From positions 186,001 to 250,000 of the forward strand of contig SAUG01000015.1 in the NCBI GenBank assembly GCA_011316305.1: a DNA stretch of 64,000 nucleotides, written 5' to 3'. The translations under genes and the position numbers were made by a program. How positions within the stretch are numbered: position 1 is the stretch's first letter; each line of letters begins with the position of its first letter. Below, one piece after another: positions 1 through 12,024 of the stretch. A model generated the notes under the pieces. It did no database searches. It saw only the letters and a program-made list of their open reading frames with translations, and was not told the DNA's origin. The stretch is from Rusavskia elegans (taxonomy: Eukaryota; Ascomycota; Lecanoromycetes; Teloschistales; Teloschistaceae).

Positions 1-491
1 GCCGGACCGAAAAAGTCGTCGGCTTCACCTATATCGAGGATTTTGCCGGCGAACTCACCATGTGGGGCCATACCTGCGAGCTTCAGATCTTCGTCGACTA
101 CAAATACCTTCACCAGGGCGTCGGCAAGAATCTGATGGACTGCATCCTCCGCGGCGTCAATCCTAACTACCAGGCACGAAGTGCGGTGGCATTCCACTTC
201 ACGCCCGGCCATAACGACAGGTATGAGGGTGGTGGTGAGAGGGTTATATCGAATATCATTTTCCCGCTACCGTATACGGCCGAAGAGGACGAACATGCGC
301 AGTGGGTTGGACAGTGGCTCGATCACGAGTTTGGGTTCAAACTACAAGGCCTCTTAGTTGGCATTGGACGTGTGCAGAAATGGGGCAGGCGGTAAGTAAT
401 TCTAACAAGCTTACGTGCGTGTTCCTCATGCTGACCTCCCACAAGTGTCAATCTAGCCTACTATGTCGCGGAAACTGGAGCTTCAATCTGA
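1..491 (+). CDS. GNAT-family acetyltransferase, 5' end missing
   Basis: The window opens inside this gene. The reading frame starting at base 3 is open and encodes a segment with ELQIFVDYKYLHQGVGKNLM, a good match to the acetyl-CoA-binding motif A of GNAT N-acetyltransferases (Q/R-x-x-G-x-G/A, here HQGVGKN). Exon 1 ends at 391 before GTAAGT; a CTAAC branch site follows at 401. With the AG at 444-445 the protein continues VNLAYYVAETGASI and stops at 489-491. An alternative AG at 454-455 would give a different tail ending at 541. The first is preferred because it gives a compact, protein-like ending. The substrate cannot be predicted. The N-terminal part lies outside the window. Confidence 0.55.
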
Positions 492-893
492 TCGGGTTCA
501 AAATGAAGGGGTGGGAGAAAGGGATTGGGGGGGAGGGATGATGGGAATGAAGAGATTTGTGGACAGCTGAGCTGTTATTGTTTTCGAGGCGGATTTGCAT
601 GAGATTAAAACAGTATATCTTATAAGTATTGCCTATGCAGGCCGAATGATCTGCTTTCCACATTATTGGCACATCCCTTAACCCCTTTGGTGTGTTGACA
701 ATCAATCGCAGTGATGGGCACAGCAGTCGGTACCTCGATGTGCGATTTCGTTCCAACGACTGCCCAGACGTTACTGTACAGCTGCTACAAGCGTATATTT
801 GAACGAGTCCTGACATTCATCGTGACGTGAAACATTACTGTTGGAGGTTGCTATATCGCTTACATGACGAATAATCCCAACACGACAATACCG
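492..893. other. Intergenic, convergent 3' ends
   Basis: Between the stop of the acetyltransferase and the stop of the oxysterol-binding protein, which converge here. Only 3' untranslated sequence is expected. A minus-strand frame across 448-816 has no recognisable protein features. Confidence 0.5.
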
Positions 894-3800
894 CTAAAAG
901 ATCTCTTCCACGCCGCTCCACTCGCCCCTCTCCCTACACCGCCAATACTCCCCCGTACACCTCCAAAACTCCTCCCCCGTAACCTCATCCCTCGCCTTCT
1001 CAAACCATCTCGGCATCCACTCCTCCCCTTTCTCCTCCCTCTCCCTCCTCTTCGCCCTCTGCTTCTCCTCCACCCGATTCTTCTCCGTGGCCGCAAGATC
1101 ATACTCTCCGTCCTCCATTGCGCGCTGATCCGGCCGAAACCTTGTATCCGTTGGCGGAAGCAGCGGCCGCAGTTGATCGGGGAGCGCTTGGAAGGACACC
1201 GCGAAGGGAGTGAGGTTGAATGGGATCCCCGACGGCCGTTCATGAACTTGCCAAACAAGGAAGGCTTGGGTGGAACCGGCTTCGTAGCCTGTTGTTTTAG
1301 CGGATGAGGGTTTAAGTTCTGCGTCCTCGAAACCGGGGGTGAGGCGGGCGTAGATCTTGTCGTTCCAGCGGCCGCCCATACTCCAGCGGGTTTTCCCGTC
1401 TTTGCCGACGACTTTGCCGACGACTTGATAGGCGGAGGAGGCTTTCCAGCCGCGGGGTTTGAAGTCGAGGGTGCAGAGTTCGCCGGTGGTGTGGTTTTTG
1501 ATTTCCATGGTGCCGTAGTTGTCGACGGTGGGGGAGCCCGTGATGATGCCGATGACGGAGCTGGTGACTTTTTTCCAGGTGTAGAGTTCTTCGCCACCGG
1601 AGGCGGGACGGAGTTTGAGGAACCAGGTGCCGAGGGGGTTGATGTCGAAGGATTTGCCGTAGAATTTGGACTTGACGGCTGATTCTCCCTTTTCATAATG
1701 ATTAGTAAGGGGGGTTCCTAGGGGTTTCTGTGAGGCTCACGTAGTAGTCCCACTTTGGTGCTTCCGCCCACGCTGCACCGATAGGTGGGTGATGGCTGAC
1801 CTGCTCGATGAGGAAGCGGTAACCCTTGTCAGGTCGTACGTATTCGTAGGTTTCCCCCAGAAGCGGATTGAATGGCTTCGCCACTCGGCCTATGGTTGAA
1901 GCATACTCACTGGCTGCGAATGCTGCGACATAGACCATTCGCTCCGTAGAATCAAGTCGATCGGCGGCCATGTCGAGCAAGTCTGTATATTCCATGTCTT
2001 CGGTGACCCGCTGCAGGAGTGAAGTGGGTTCGTTGAAGGAAACCGGCAAGGTCATCTTGGTCATGTCTTTCCCAATCATTGATTTGAGGATACCCTATGG
2101 CGAGTTTTTAGTAAAGTCTCACGCAAGTCGATGGGCAAGGGATTACCCATAGTGAGATCTTCGGGCGGTCATCGTTATCCATCTTCAGTCGTGTCCGTAC
2201 AGGATCCTCATAACCTTTAAACGATGGTGCGATTTCATCCTTCTTCTTGATCCGAACATCTTTCTCCGGTGGGGGCTGCATGTCCTCAGCCGCGGTGTCT
2301 GTACGCGGAGAAACTGGCATTTCCTCGACGACCTCGACTTCTCCTGCGTCAACGGCATCAAAAAATTCCTCATCCTCGTCCGAGTCCGAGTCAGATATAG
2401 CTGCCAAGTCGGCAATCGTCGACTTTTTTCGACCCAGATCCTTGATACCGAGAGACTTTCGCCGGGGAAGAGCACCGTCTTCGCCTATTTGAAGGTCTCC
2501 CAAAGACTCTGATATTTGATCTGTGGTTTGAGTCGGTCGTCTACTCACGGCAGGGCTCATTGCGGGAGTTGCGCCTTCCAAAGCCTCCTTCAAAGCTCGC
2601 TTTGTACGTTTTCGCTTGTCCTCGGATTCACCAATGCGCCCTTCGAGCTCTTCTTGTTCCTTCGCTACTCTTGCCATGCTGTCTTCCCACAAGCGACGCA
2701 CATCCATTTCTCGGTCAAGCCGGTATTGCCAGTGGGCATCTCTGTCACGTGCAATTCTGAGCAGATCCTTGACGAGCCCTTCGAGACTACTCACTGCAGC
2801 CTCGTACGTCGAAAAGGCTTGAGCTACTGTAGGATGTGATATTGGAACTCCAGGGTCTTTGCGACTTTCTGATTGCAATGCGGCTGAGACTTGTGATAGA
2901 AGCCTCAACTGCAGGCTGGCCGAATGCGCCGTGATATTGAAGGCATCTTTGGAAGCAGGCTGAACCTCGTTATCACTCGCGTCGTCGCCATATTCTTCCT
3001 CATCATCGAGATTGCCTTCGATCACTGCCGTTCTGGAAATCTTCGCCGAACGCTGCTGGTCTTGATTGTGCTCATTTGATCCAAGCATTGAGACATCATC
3101 GTCCCCAGTTGCTTCTCCAGGCCCAGTGCCGGACTCGGTAAGAGAAATCTTTGATCCTGTCCTGCTTGACGAAAGACCCACTGCCGTCGCTGGAGTAAGG
3201 CCCTTGCCAGTGATCTTGTCGTTCTTAGCCTGGCGCAGAGCTTCAGCACTCTTCTGGCGCTTTCTCTCTTCAGCCTTCGCCTCATCCTTTGTCCACTGGA
3301 TAGCATTGTTGAGAACCCAGAACCATCGTTCGGCCTCGACGACATGGTTGGCCTTGAGGTGGTATTTGACGGAAGATTTACCTTCGATCTCGAACCTCGT
3401 TTTATCCTGGGGGTCCATATGTAGCTTTGCAATGCGCATATTGATCGCACCTCGACATGCAGCGTCGGCATCATCTAGAGACGTCAGCGTTATCCTAGCT
3501 GTAGGGTGACATCTGAGCAACCGTCGAAACGGTATCCCCTTTCGAGGTATCGGTTGCTGTACACCATTGACTGCGATTGATGACAATGGGTGCATGTTAT
3601 ACATAGACCGCTCGCCAATCAGATTATATGCAGATTGCATGACATACCTTGATGCTTGTAGTAGCTGAGTACACCATCTTCGAGGACGAACCAACGCAGC
3701 TTGAAGCCAGTTGTGTAGTTGGTCCATTTCTTCAGGTAGCCCTTAATCTCACGGCTATCCTTCCCTCCAGGCGTACCGTCCGTAGATGGTGCTGACTGGT

Positions 3801-4860
3801 TCCCCAGGACGGCCCTTTCTTGAATCCCTCTTTGAGCAGCAGCAGCGGCTGGCGACCTTTTCAGGATCGCACGTGTCCGTTCATCCTTGGTCACATCCTG
3901 GGCGAGCTTCCCTCTGTGATCTCTTCGAAACGGATCGGCGCCATGTAAGAGCAGGATCTGAATCAATTGGGTGTCCCTCTTGCGTGCTGCTTCATGAAGT
4001 AAAGTTCCCCCGGTCTGAACAGTACTGGCGTCGGTCGCAAGTTCACCTCCATTCACATCCAGCACACCTTCGACACGCGAGTCCTCTAGGATATTCTCGA
4101 GCTCGTCGTACTTTGCCGCGCTGACCATCTGTTGTATCTGCTTTACTTTCGAGTCCACATACAGGGAGCGCGCGAGCTGCAACTGCTGCGAAATTTCTGG
4201 CATTTTGGCCAGGTCCAGTGGGGTTTGCCTTTGGTAATTGGTCGACGACTCATCGATCTCTGGCTGTTGTAGCAGCAAACGGACCGTCGACGGTCTTCCT
4301 AGCATAGATGCGAGATGCAAAGGCGTATTGCCATCTTTGTCTCGGGCGTTCACATCGACGGTGGCTCCCGGACTAGACTTGGCCACGGACAAGATATGCT
4401 CGACGACAGCAGGATCGGCACACTGAATGGCCAAATGGACAATTGTAGTTCCCTCCAAGCTCTTAGGTTCCGCGACTGCGTTGGCAATTGCACCTTTGTT
4501 TCCTGCGCGCAGGATCTCAAACAGCTTGAACATGCGCACCGACTGCTCGATTGAGGGACCAGAGCCAGCTTGATTTGGAAGCCCATCACGGCTGATTGTA
4601 GTCGTTAGTGGACTTGAGGTTGCCGAATCAGCTGGGTTGCTTCGTTGCTTGTGCCTTGAGGAGCGAAGGCCGCCGAAGGCAGAGGAGGAGGTGGCAGCGG
4701 TGGGAGAGCCAATCTCGGAACCAGCTTCGGAAGCAGTATCGCTGAGGGCCTCTTCTCTGGTTTCATCGATCCTCTGCTTATCTCGATGCAGCAAAGAGAG
4801 AGCAAGAGCGGACTTGGAGCGCTTGTGACTGGGACGCTCGGCGGAGAGGCGATCTGCCAT
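894..4860 (-). CDS. Oxysterol-binding protein, ankyrin-PH-FFAT-ORD (Osh1/Osh2 type)
   Basis: Four exons, 4860-3648, 3474-2147, 2094-1741 and 1688-894, keep one frame and give 1229 residues. The order is: a disordered N-terminus; ankyrin repeats at about 105-330, including [14 protein letters not shown]; a PH domain at about 370-470 starting at [20 protein letters not shown] and split by intron 1; a long acidic linker; and a sterol/PI4P-binding ORD from about 843. The family signature EQVSHHPP is present in exon 3. The linker contains EEFFDAVD at about 773-780, close to the FFAT consensus EFFDAxE that binds the ER receptor VAP. Osh1/Osh2-type proteins exchange sterol and PI4P at ER contact sites with the Golgi, the vacuole or the plasma membrane. 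All introns have GT-AG ends. The ATG at 4860 is the only one preceding the conserved N-terminal region. Confidence 0.95.
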
Positions 4861-5738
4861 GCTGATCTTGACTGGACGATATGCAGTGGAGGTTTATATA
4901 GGGTACTTACCTTAGCTATGTCAGCCAAGGCTATAATTACAACATAGCTGCTGCAAGGATGTTGTAGTACCGTAGGAAGCCTGGATTGAAAGGTGGGGAG
5001 GTGGGGTGACAGCTTGGACATGTGGCTGAAGTTCTCGACCTCCTTTGTCATACACACATATATTATTCTTATCATGTATATGATTCCCAAAGCGACTGAT
5101 TGCTTGCCTGACTTAACCGTTCGTCAATAGGTCCGGTTTTTGCAGCAGGATTGTCCAGCAAGAAGGAATGTCCTGCTTCCCGGATTTCTCACCATCCGAC
5201 TTCGCAGCTTACGGCATCCTTGCCCTTTTGTCCTCGGACATGTCAATAATTCCCCTTGCTACAGCTATCGCTTAGACTTCCTCGTCTTTTGCATCCTGAT
5301 GAAGCCTGGTGCAATGCAAAAAGTCACATTGAACAAGAGAAGACGTATGTCGACAGATCAATTACACAACCCCCCAGCTTGATGGATACCTTATGACTCC
5401 ACAGGAGGCACGTACTCAAAGAAGTCGAAGTCCATATAGTCTCATGCTTCGTTTGTCCTCTTCGAGAAACGGTAGAAGCATCCAGCTCGAGATCATCTCA
5501 TGGAAGAGGAGCAAGATCGAGCGAGGCTAGAGACGTATACGTGGTACGCATTTGAAATACCCCAAGTACGACACAGGTGGGAAGACTCTTTTATTTTGGG
5601 AATGGCGGACAGGACTGGACCATCAGCAGAAACAGATTGTGTCCGGAAATGACGGGTATCTCGCATCCTATGAACGGGCTAACCGCAACCCAAATCTTTA
5701 ACACATCGTTATAACAGTTCCACATCCAGGATACCAGA
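4861..5738. other. Intergenic, 5' side of OSH gene and 3' side of VHS-GAT gene
   Basis: It should hold the promoter and leader of the oxysterol-binding protein gene on the minus strand. No convincing coding exon, RNA gene or repeat is seen. Confidence 0.4.
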
Positions 5739-7469
5739 TCAGAAACGATACTTCACCGGCTGACCTCCTCTCATCTGCCCTTGCCCATATCTTTCATCAT
5801 CTTCACTGCTATCGTCAGTATATGTTCCTGGCCCCCCTTGTTGTCCTGGCCCGCTTGCGGACCCGACTTCTTTGCGTGCTACGTGATTCGTTGTTGTCGT
5901 TGGCGGTGGAGATTGATACCTCGGATGGTGCCCGGAGCCTGAAGACTGAAAGGCAGCGGCATCCTGGGTTGGCGGGACGGCGGGCGGAAGGCCAAAATCT
6001 CTGGGTGTTTGTGAAGGCGCGTGTTCGGGTCTAGGATCGTCGAAAGGGTTGTCGTCGGGTTCAGCGCGAGATCTGGATTGGGGGTAGGTTGATTGTGTGC
6101 GCGGGTAGGTCTGCTGGCCTTGGTACGCTTCCTGTTGTTGCGGTGGTGGACCAGGAGGCGTACTAAATGAGCCATTTGTTACTGGCAGTGCCCATGGCGG
6201 ATCATAGGGGCCGTTGTTGCCAACGGGAGGAGGGCCATTCACGGGCATCTCTTGGTGAAGTGTTCCATTCCGGTGCAAACCGCCTGGACCAGGACTCGAA
6301 CTCGCGGTTGTCAGTCGCCTCGCCTGCAGCATAGCCCTTTGATATCGACTTAATGCTGTAGATATCCCATCATTGGTTTCGATCAACGTGAGCAGGGTAT
6401 TTTCGTCCGGTGGCGGGTCTTCACTATTGATGTAGCCTTGGATAGACCGCGAGGCGGATTGGCAGCGTTCGACGAATTCCTTGATGAGTTCATTCGTGAG
6501 GACTTCGTTAGGAGGGGTGGATTGGACGACTTGAAGTAGCAGTTTGGAGGACGTGCGGGCCTCTTCGATTCGTTGGGCCAGCTCATGGGGTGGAGGGAGA
6601 CCCCTCGGACGGTGGTTACGTGCAAAGTAGTTTTGGTCGTTGTTGACGGCTTGGATATTGGCTGGTCGGACGTTGTTCGGCTGTGTCGGGGTCAGTCTCA
6701 CTCCAACCAATAGTTTCCTGAGGGTTCATGATGCGTACGAAGGCAGTCACTGGTGTACCCCGTTTCGACCATTTTAACTTCTCTTTCTTCCACATGTCAC
6801 GCAGAGGTGCGAGCGTTTCATCGTCCGCCTTTCCTGTTTCGAAGCTGTCGAGGGTCTCCCGCAGAATCTGCTGTACACTCATGTCTCGTCCATCCCGAAG
6901 GAGCTCTTTGACCGTAGCAGCAAACTTGCTGTCCAGATTCCTTGTGAAAGATTTCCCAGGATTATCGGCCAGTATGCGTACGAGCATGATGGCATTGTAC
7001 TGGACATAGGCTCGTTGGAAATTGTCTCGGGAGAGGAACTTCCGTATCCGATTTGCAGCTTCCCGTGCAGCAGGTGGACTTGATTCGGCGGCTTCGACAA
7101 TCACAGGTAGATGGAGGACTTCTTCTCCCTGTGCCGAACATCAGATCCACTCGTTGTTGAAAAACGAGATCGGGACGGATCATACCTGGTTGTTAAGCCC
7201 ACCAGATTCGCAAAAAAGTCTCTGTATCCGGTCAGACGCTTGCTCTACAATGATGCTGTTGGAGGGAACTCACGATGCCTCTGGCGACTGCAGCCTCGGG
7301 AGAGTCGCCGCTTGGATCTGGAGCTGCTGCTGCAGCAGTCCCATCTTGACCTTTGTCTGGTCAGTACATCGTCAACCCGTTGTAATTTAATTTCCACCTT
7401 TGTCTGAACCGAGGGTGACGTACTATAGGTACTATTCCGCTTGCCGATGCTCCCAAGCAGCCGTTTCAT
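5739..7469 (-). CDS. VHS-GAT domain endosomal adaptor (Lsb5/TOM1/GGA-like)
   Basis: Five exons, 7469-7424, 7356-7274, 7221-7186, 7128-6739 and 6680-5739, are in frame and give 498 residues. After a basic N-terminus (MKRLLGSIGKR), residues about 36-165 form a VHS domain containing GGLNNQGEEVLHLPVIVEAA. Residues about 216-305 match a GAT domain with helices around LPPPHELAQRIEEARTSSKL. The C-terminal third is rich in Pro, Gln and Tyr and disordered, ending in an acidic patch and PVKYRF. VHS-GAT proteins bind sorting signals, ubiquitin and Arf or ESCRT-0 partners on endosomes. No GAE or ear domain and no clear clathrin box is seen, which favours the Lsb5/TOM1-like class over GGA. The third exon is only 36 bases long. 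The frame change at 6739/6680 is explained by a 58-base intron with a GACTGAC branch site. Confidence 0.85.
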
Positions 7470-8201
7470 AATGCGACACGGGAAAAACAGCAGAGGGAAG
7501 AAAACAAGATAGATTTCCAAGACTGGAGCCTTGCAAAGCGCGATTAGATAACGATCTACCAGCAAGTCCTGACTCCAGGAGGTTTTCTCATTAATAGCGA
7601 GATTGGGGTAAGGTGATATTTACTACATATTTATCGTGTCCCTGCTGTCGCGGTTGGCGCACCGCCCCCAATGATTTCTCAAACCGAGGTCTGGCTGACG
7701 ACAGCGCCAAGACGAGGATTTAATATCGGCCTCGTCATGTTCAAAAAGTCAACCGCAATTGATAAGGGCCGTACGACAACCGGAACCTCGATAAGGATTG
7801 TCGTTCTAACAATTGCTCAGATATCACCATACGTCGAATGAAAACGTATAGTTATTCAAGCGAGCAATGGCCTTGTAGCGAACGGGATCTCTATTGGATT
7901 CACAGGGGCAACAGGTGTAGAGTAACCTAACCGGTCGGCCACTGACATAACAGCCTTTGGAACTTTGTAGCATCTCCTATCAATGTTGTCGACAGCAATA
8001 TGTTCTGCCCACATGGTCGCCCTTTCAGTCGTATAATTCCCTTTCATCCTTGTACCCTGCGCCCGCTCCTCCCAATGCCCTCGCTCATCTGGATGCACGA
8101 TCCTGAAATGCTACGCTCAAACGCGACATGTGATCCCCCCATAATCTTTATGTGCATGTAAGGGTTCGGATTCCACTTTCAGTTCCTCTTCAGATATTGT
8201 C
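7470..8201. other. Intergenic
   Basis: Upstream of the VHS-GAT gene and downstream of the UBX gene, both on the minus strand. An 80-residue minus-strand frame at 7856-8098 has no recognised motif. Nothing else supportable is seen. Confidence 0.4.
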
Positions 8202-9783
8202 CTAATCATCATCATCATCATCGATAGATTCTACTAAGAGGTTTCCACTCCGTCCAATCCTTTTGCCGATAGGATCACCCCCACCGAGATCATGGACCAC
8301 TCGTGGCATTGGCGATACCAGCCTAAAACGATACCTATGATGGTAGCCTTGAGGCGCTGACGTACTGCTGGACGCCGCGCGGCCTGATAGGATGTCGTAA
8401 CATTCAACAAATGCGTATAAATCTTCCATATCAGATTCCGCCCGGAATTTGCGGACGACTCGTTCTCCGGAGGTCATGCGGATGCTGACCCGGGTGATTC
8501 CTTCTCCGGATGCTGATGGCTCTGATGGGATACTCTGCGCTCTCCATTGCCTCCATTGCTCCAGATCGCGAGTTGCGCGTTCCGCAGCTTCCGCTTTCGC
8601 CTTCTTCTCTCTTTCTGTGCGTGATCGAGCTTCCTCCTCTTCCCGGCGTTGCCGAGCTCGCTCGCGGTCCTGAGCCAACGAACGCTCATACGCACTGTTC
8701 TGTTCTTCTCGCAAGTTGCGCGTTGCTTGTTGTTCGGTTCGTGACGCTCTCGCCCGTTCCAGCGTTGTCGAATGGTGTGAAATGGCGGAGCGTAGTCTAG
8801 CTACGAAGGCTGATGGCGGGACTGGACCGCTGATACGCGCGATCGTTGACATTGACGTCGAGGAGTCTTCAGGCGTGTGTGCTACCACGGCAGCGAAGGG
8901 GAATTTGCTGCAGTTCAAGGCGTTCGAGATCTGGTAAGCTTCCGAGTCCTGGACGCTGCCAGCCCACAGTATGAATTTGTTCTGGGGTTCATTGATGTAG
9001 TTGGCAACTTCCGGGGATAGAAGCGTACTGCGAACAAATGTCGGGGTGTCATCATGTTCTGGGGAAAGGAGTACAACTAAGAGAAATTTCAACTCCTTCT
9101 TCGCCAAATCGTACGCTTGAGCATAGCCGTTGGAGAAGAAATTGAGCTCATGCTGTCCGTACTCCTCTTCGAATTCTCGAATAAATCTGGCTGCGGTATC
9201 CCGAGCATTCAGCGGTCTCCTTCCGGTTGTATCTCGCTGCCGACGAGGCTGCGCTCTACTCCCTGCTCGCCCGGACAGCATTCGCGGAAGGAAAGAAAAG
9301 AGATACGCAAAGAGCCCCAATGAGCCGGAGAGAAGTCGGTAGATCAGGTTGAAGGGCGTAAGGACAAGCGCAAGGATGAAGGGCGTTCTGTACACATTCT
9401 GGTGCTCTGGCTGGGGTACGATTCGTGGGGCGGCATCGAGGCGAGGGCGATTCGAAGGTCTTGGGGAGGGGGAAAAGCCATTCATCAGAGTTTCCTGACG
9501 CGATGAACTCGCGGGCGGTGCTGGCGAGGATGCCATTGAAGCTCGAGCTTCTTCGACTGGATCGGGAGGCTCACCGTCGAAGAACTTGGCTATAGCGATC
9601 TGCCAAATCAGTCAGTCTTCGGTATTGACGAACAGCCATGTTACTCACTTGAACATTCCATTGCGATCTCTCCAGCAAGGAAATGGCAGCGGATGGCTCT
9701 TGATTCGTTACAGCTGTGTAAGTGCTTAGAGCCTCCTTCTGACTGTCGCGGAGTTGAGTTGGATCGAAATCGCCGTCCGCCAT
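8202..9783 (-). CDS. UBX-domain protein with UBA-like, membrane hairpin and UAS domains (FAF2/Ubx2-like)
   Basis: Two exons, 9783-9649 and 9599-8202, encode 510 residues. Residues 1-50 form a UBA-like helical domain ending at LERSQWNVQ, where the intron falls. A long hydrophobic stretch at about 117-153 could insert in the ER membrane as a hairpin. A thioredoxin-like UAS domain follows at about 178-290, then an Arg/Glu-rich coiled coil, and a UBX domain from about 411 beginning TRVSIRMTSGERVVRKF. This order matches FAF2/UBXD8 and yeast Ubx2, which recruit Cdc48/p97 to ER membranes for ER-associated degradation. The protein ends in a run of Asp encoded by an ATC/GAT-type microsatellite at about 8202-8222, so the tail length may vary between strains. 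Confidence 0.9.
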
Positions 9784-10394
9784 TATATTCCCAGTACCTC
9801 AGCGAGGCATATATCTGGGGGATGATTGACTTGATTGGAGGAAGGCTGCAGATAATAAAAAATGTTTGATCAGTTACGATGCTGCCAAGCCCGAACTCTT
9901 GGCATGGAAGCTTTTTAGCTGCTAGAAAGTTTTTGATCTTCCGCGTTGTATCTCCTTCGTTCATACGCATTTGATATTGGAATTGTTGTTGTTCGAACTT
10001 CTTCAACAACTCCTTTGTAATCTACCAATTCAGTCATCGCATAGGACTACTGAATTGTGGATTCATCATAATTCGTCTTCACCGCCTTTGAAGGATAGCA
10101 GCCGAACTTGGAATAGTTATGGCCCTGCTCTGAGTTGATTCATCTCTCACGACTCCTAGAGACCTTGGTTGGCAAATGAGCATGTTAGAAGAGAAGTCAA
10201 GTCCATGCTACAGGGCTCGCCAAGAGTCTACCCATGGATACTATCCAATATCTTACCTTCTCGACCAGGCATAGCCTCGATTCGCTATCATGAGCAACGA
10301 GCATTTCCTTTGACATCTCATAGCCATGCGTTCTTTCAGTCATTCCTAGTACTCGTTGCATCCGCTATAGTTTTACCTTATACCCCTTTTGAGG
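9784..10394. other. Divergent intergenic region
   Basis: It separates the start codon of the UBX gene (minus) from that of the F-box-like gene (plus) and should hold both promoters. No clear TATA box, RNA gene or repeat was recognised. Confidence 0.4.
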
Positions 10395-11606
10395 ATGTCG
10401 AAACCCTGTGCCGTTGGCCTTTCCAATTTAGAATGTTTACTGGTGGACGTCTTGTTGGATATTACCGACCACTTACCTTTATCGTCCAAGGTCGCCTTAA
10501 CGCTTTGCAGTCACACATTACTTAACAGGCTCGGCAACAAGTGGTGGCGTGACATGCAGAAGCTTAAAGACAACAACGACCGCCATCATTTGATGCAGCT
10601 ACTCGAGCCGGATGTCGTCGATTTGATGTATTGCGAGTCGTGCGGAAAGTTGCACAAACCTGTGGCACAGACTATTACGAAGGGCATACGAAAATGGGTT
10701 GGTCCAAAGACCACTTGCCAAAGCGAGCTCCTGCACAGTTTCATCTTGCCTGGCAGCCTCGGTCAGCTTTCGTTCCAAGAGGTCCATAATATCATGAAGG
10801 TGAGATTACTTCCAAATCGGGCCCACACTCCTAACTAGCTAACCAACGCGGCATGTTAGATGAACAGAAATGGAGTAGAGTGTGACCAGTACTTAGCTGC
10901 CTTGAGCCGCCACGCACAACCTTGGGGAGGGATCGACGAAGTCTCCGAGGCCCGGATCATTGAGGGAAAGCTGATGATCAACACGGTCCAATGTATTCCA
11001 GCTTGTCGGATGCGACCACCACGAGATTCACTACCAGGGGAGTGGCAAAAAAGCCGTGATGGCGCGTGTTGCCATACTCGATCGCCTTCTGTGCGAGGAG
11101 ACATTGAGACCCTGTCTACCTTCCAGGCTGAGCTCGCGAGAGTCCTCGAATGCAAGGCCGCTCACGGCTTCGATGACTGGTGCAATGTGTGCAATCGACT
11201 CATACAATGCAGCTACTGTGATACCGAATACGCCATTACCAGTCGAGCACCTGACGGCTTTTTCGACTGCGGGAGGTGGATTCGAGTGACCACTTGGATA
11301 GACGTAGGCCAGTGTCACTCTCGGTTTGACAATGTTTGGGAGCGCCACGCAGGTCGTTTACGGCACCAAGCCCTCTTCGCGCCGGGTACTATTCATGATG
11401 CCTGGCAACGCTCGAAACATCAGGCCCTGGTCCTCGAAAAGCTTACTGGGCGGACCCGAGGTCGTTTCGACTATTTCTCAGCCTTCAAAACTGCGCTTAG
11501 CCCATCACAAATCGTCCCGGTTTCGCTTCGCCGATTGTCGTTGTCCTCATGGTCATCTTCATCCTCAGCTTCTTTACGAGACGATCATGCCTTCAAGATT
11601 GATTAA
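10395..11606 (+). CDS. F-box-like protein with Cys pairs, function unknown
   Basis: Two exons, 10395-10799 and 10860-11606, joined in phase 0, encode 383 residues. The intron has GTGAG at its start, CTAAC near its end and a TTAG acceptor. Residues about 8-48 resemble an F-box: a leucine-rich LECLLVDVLLDITDHLP followed by a second helix with LTLCSHTLLNRLG. F-box proteins commonly use such a region to bind Skp1. YCESC at about 75-79 and CNVC with CSYC in the second exon could bind a metal, but the spacing does not match a named zinc finger. The last 40 residues are Ser-rich. The ATG at 10395 is chosen because it lies just before the F-box and no upstream in-frame exon is evident. Similar lineage-specific F-box genes are common in filamentous fungi. 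Confidence 0.6.
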
Positions 11607-12024
11607 GATTTGTACGAACAAAGGGATGATAAAGGGGTTTTTGGAGTTCGATGGTCATCCTAATGAACGGTCTGTGGCTCGAGACCCTTGATCCTTATTC
11701 TAATGAGCCAACATCCAAACATCCTATTTAAATCATTCCTCTATCCTAATAAACCGCTTGAAAATCCGAACCTGCTCTTTTCGCTCGTTCTTGACGCGAG
11801 GTTGTAATGCACAGGATCAGTATGGCATGTGCAGAGCAACATTGCTTCTCTGGGAAGCTCACTGGCAACAAGGAGAAGGGTAGATAGAGTAAGTAGGAGG
11901 TTGGTGTATTGATATTAGGTGTGAAATTGTGAAGACAATCAGAACAGCACTTCCAACAAAAAAAGGCACAAGATTCTGTATTGCTCTCTATTGCCCCTGC
12001 GAGCACAAGTAGACAAGAAAGCAT
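11607..12024. other. Convergent intergenic region
   Basis: It lies between the stop codons of the F-box-like gene (plus) and RSE1 (minus). It is A/T-rich and contains TAATAAA-like sequence near 11745. Only 3' untranslated and polyadenylation signals are expected. Confidence 0.4.

Noticed and set aside
448..816. A 122-codon minus-strand frame downstream of the acetyltransferase
   Set aside because: No motif, overlaps the alternative 3' end of the acetyltransferase, Ser/Pro-rich composition as expected by chance.
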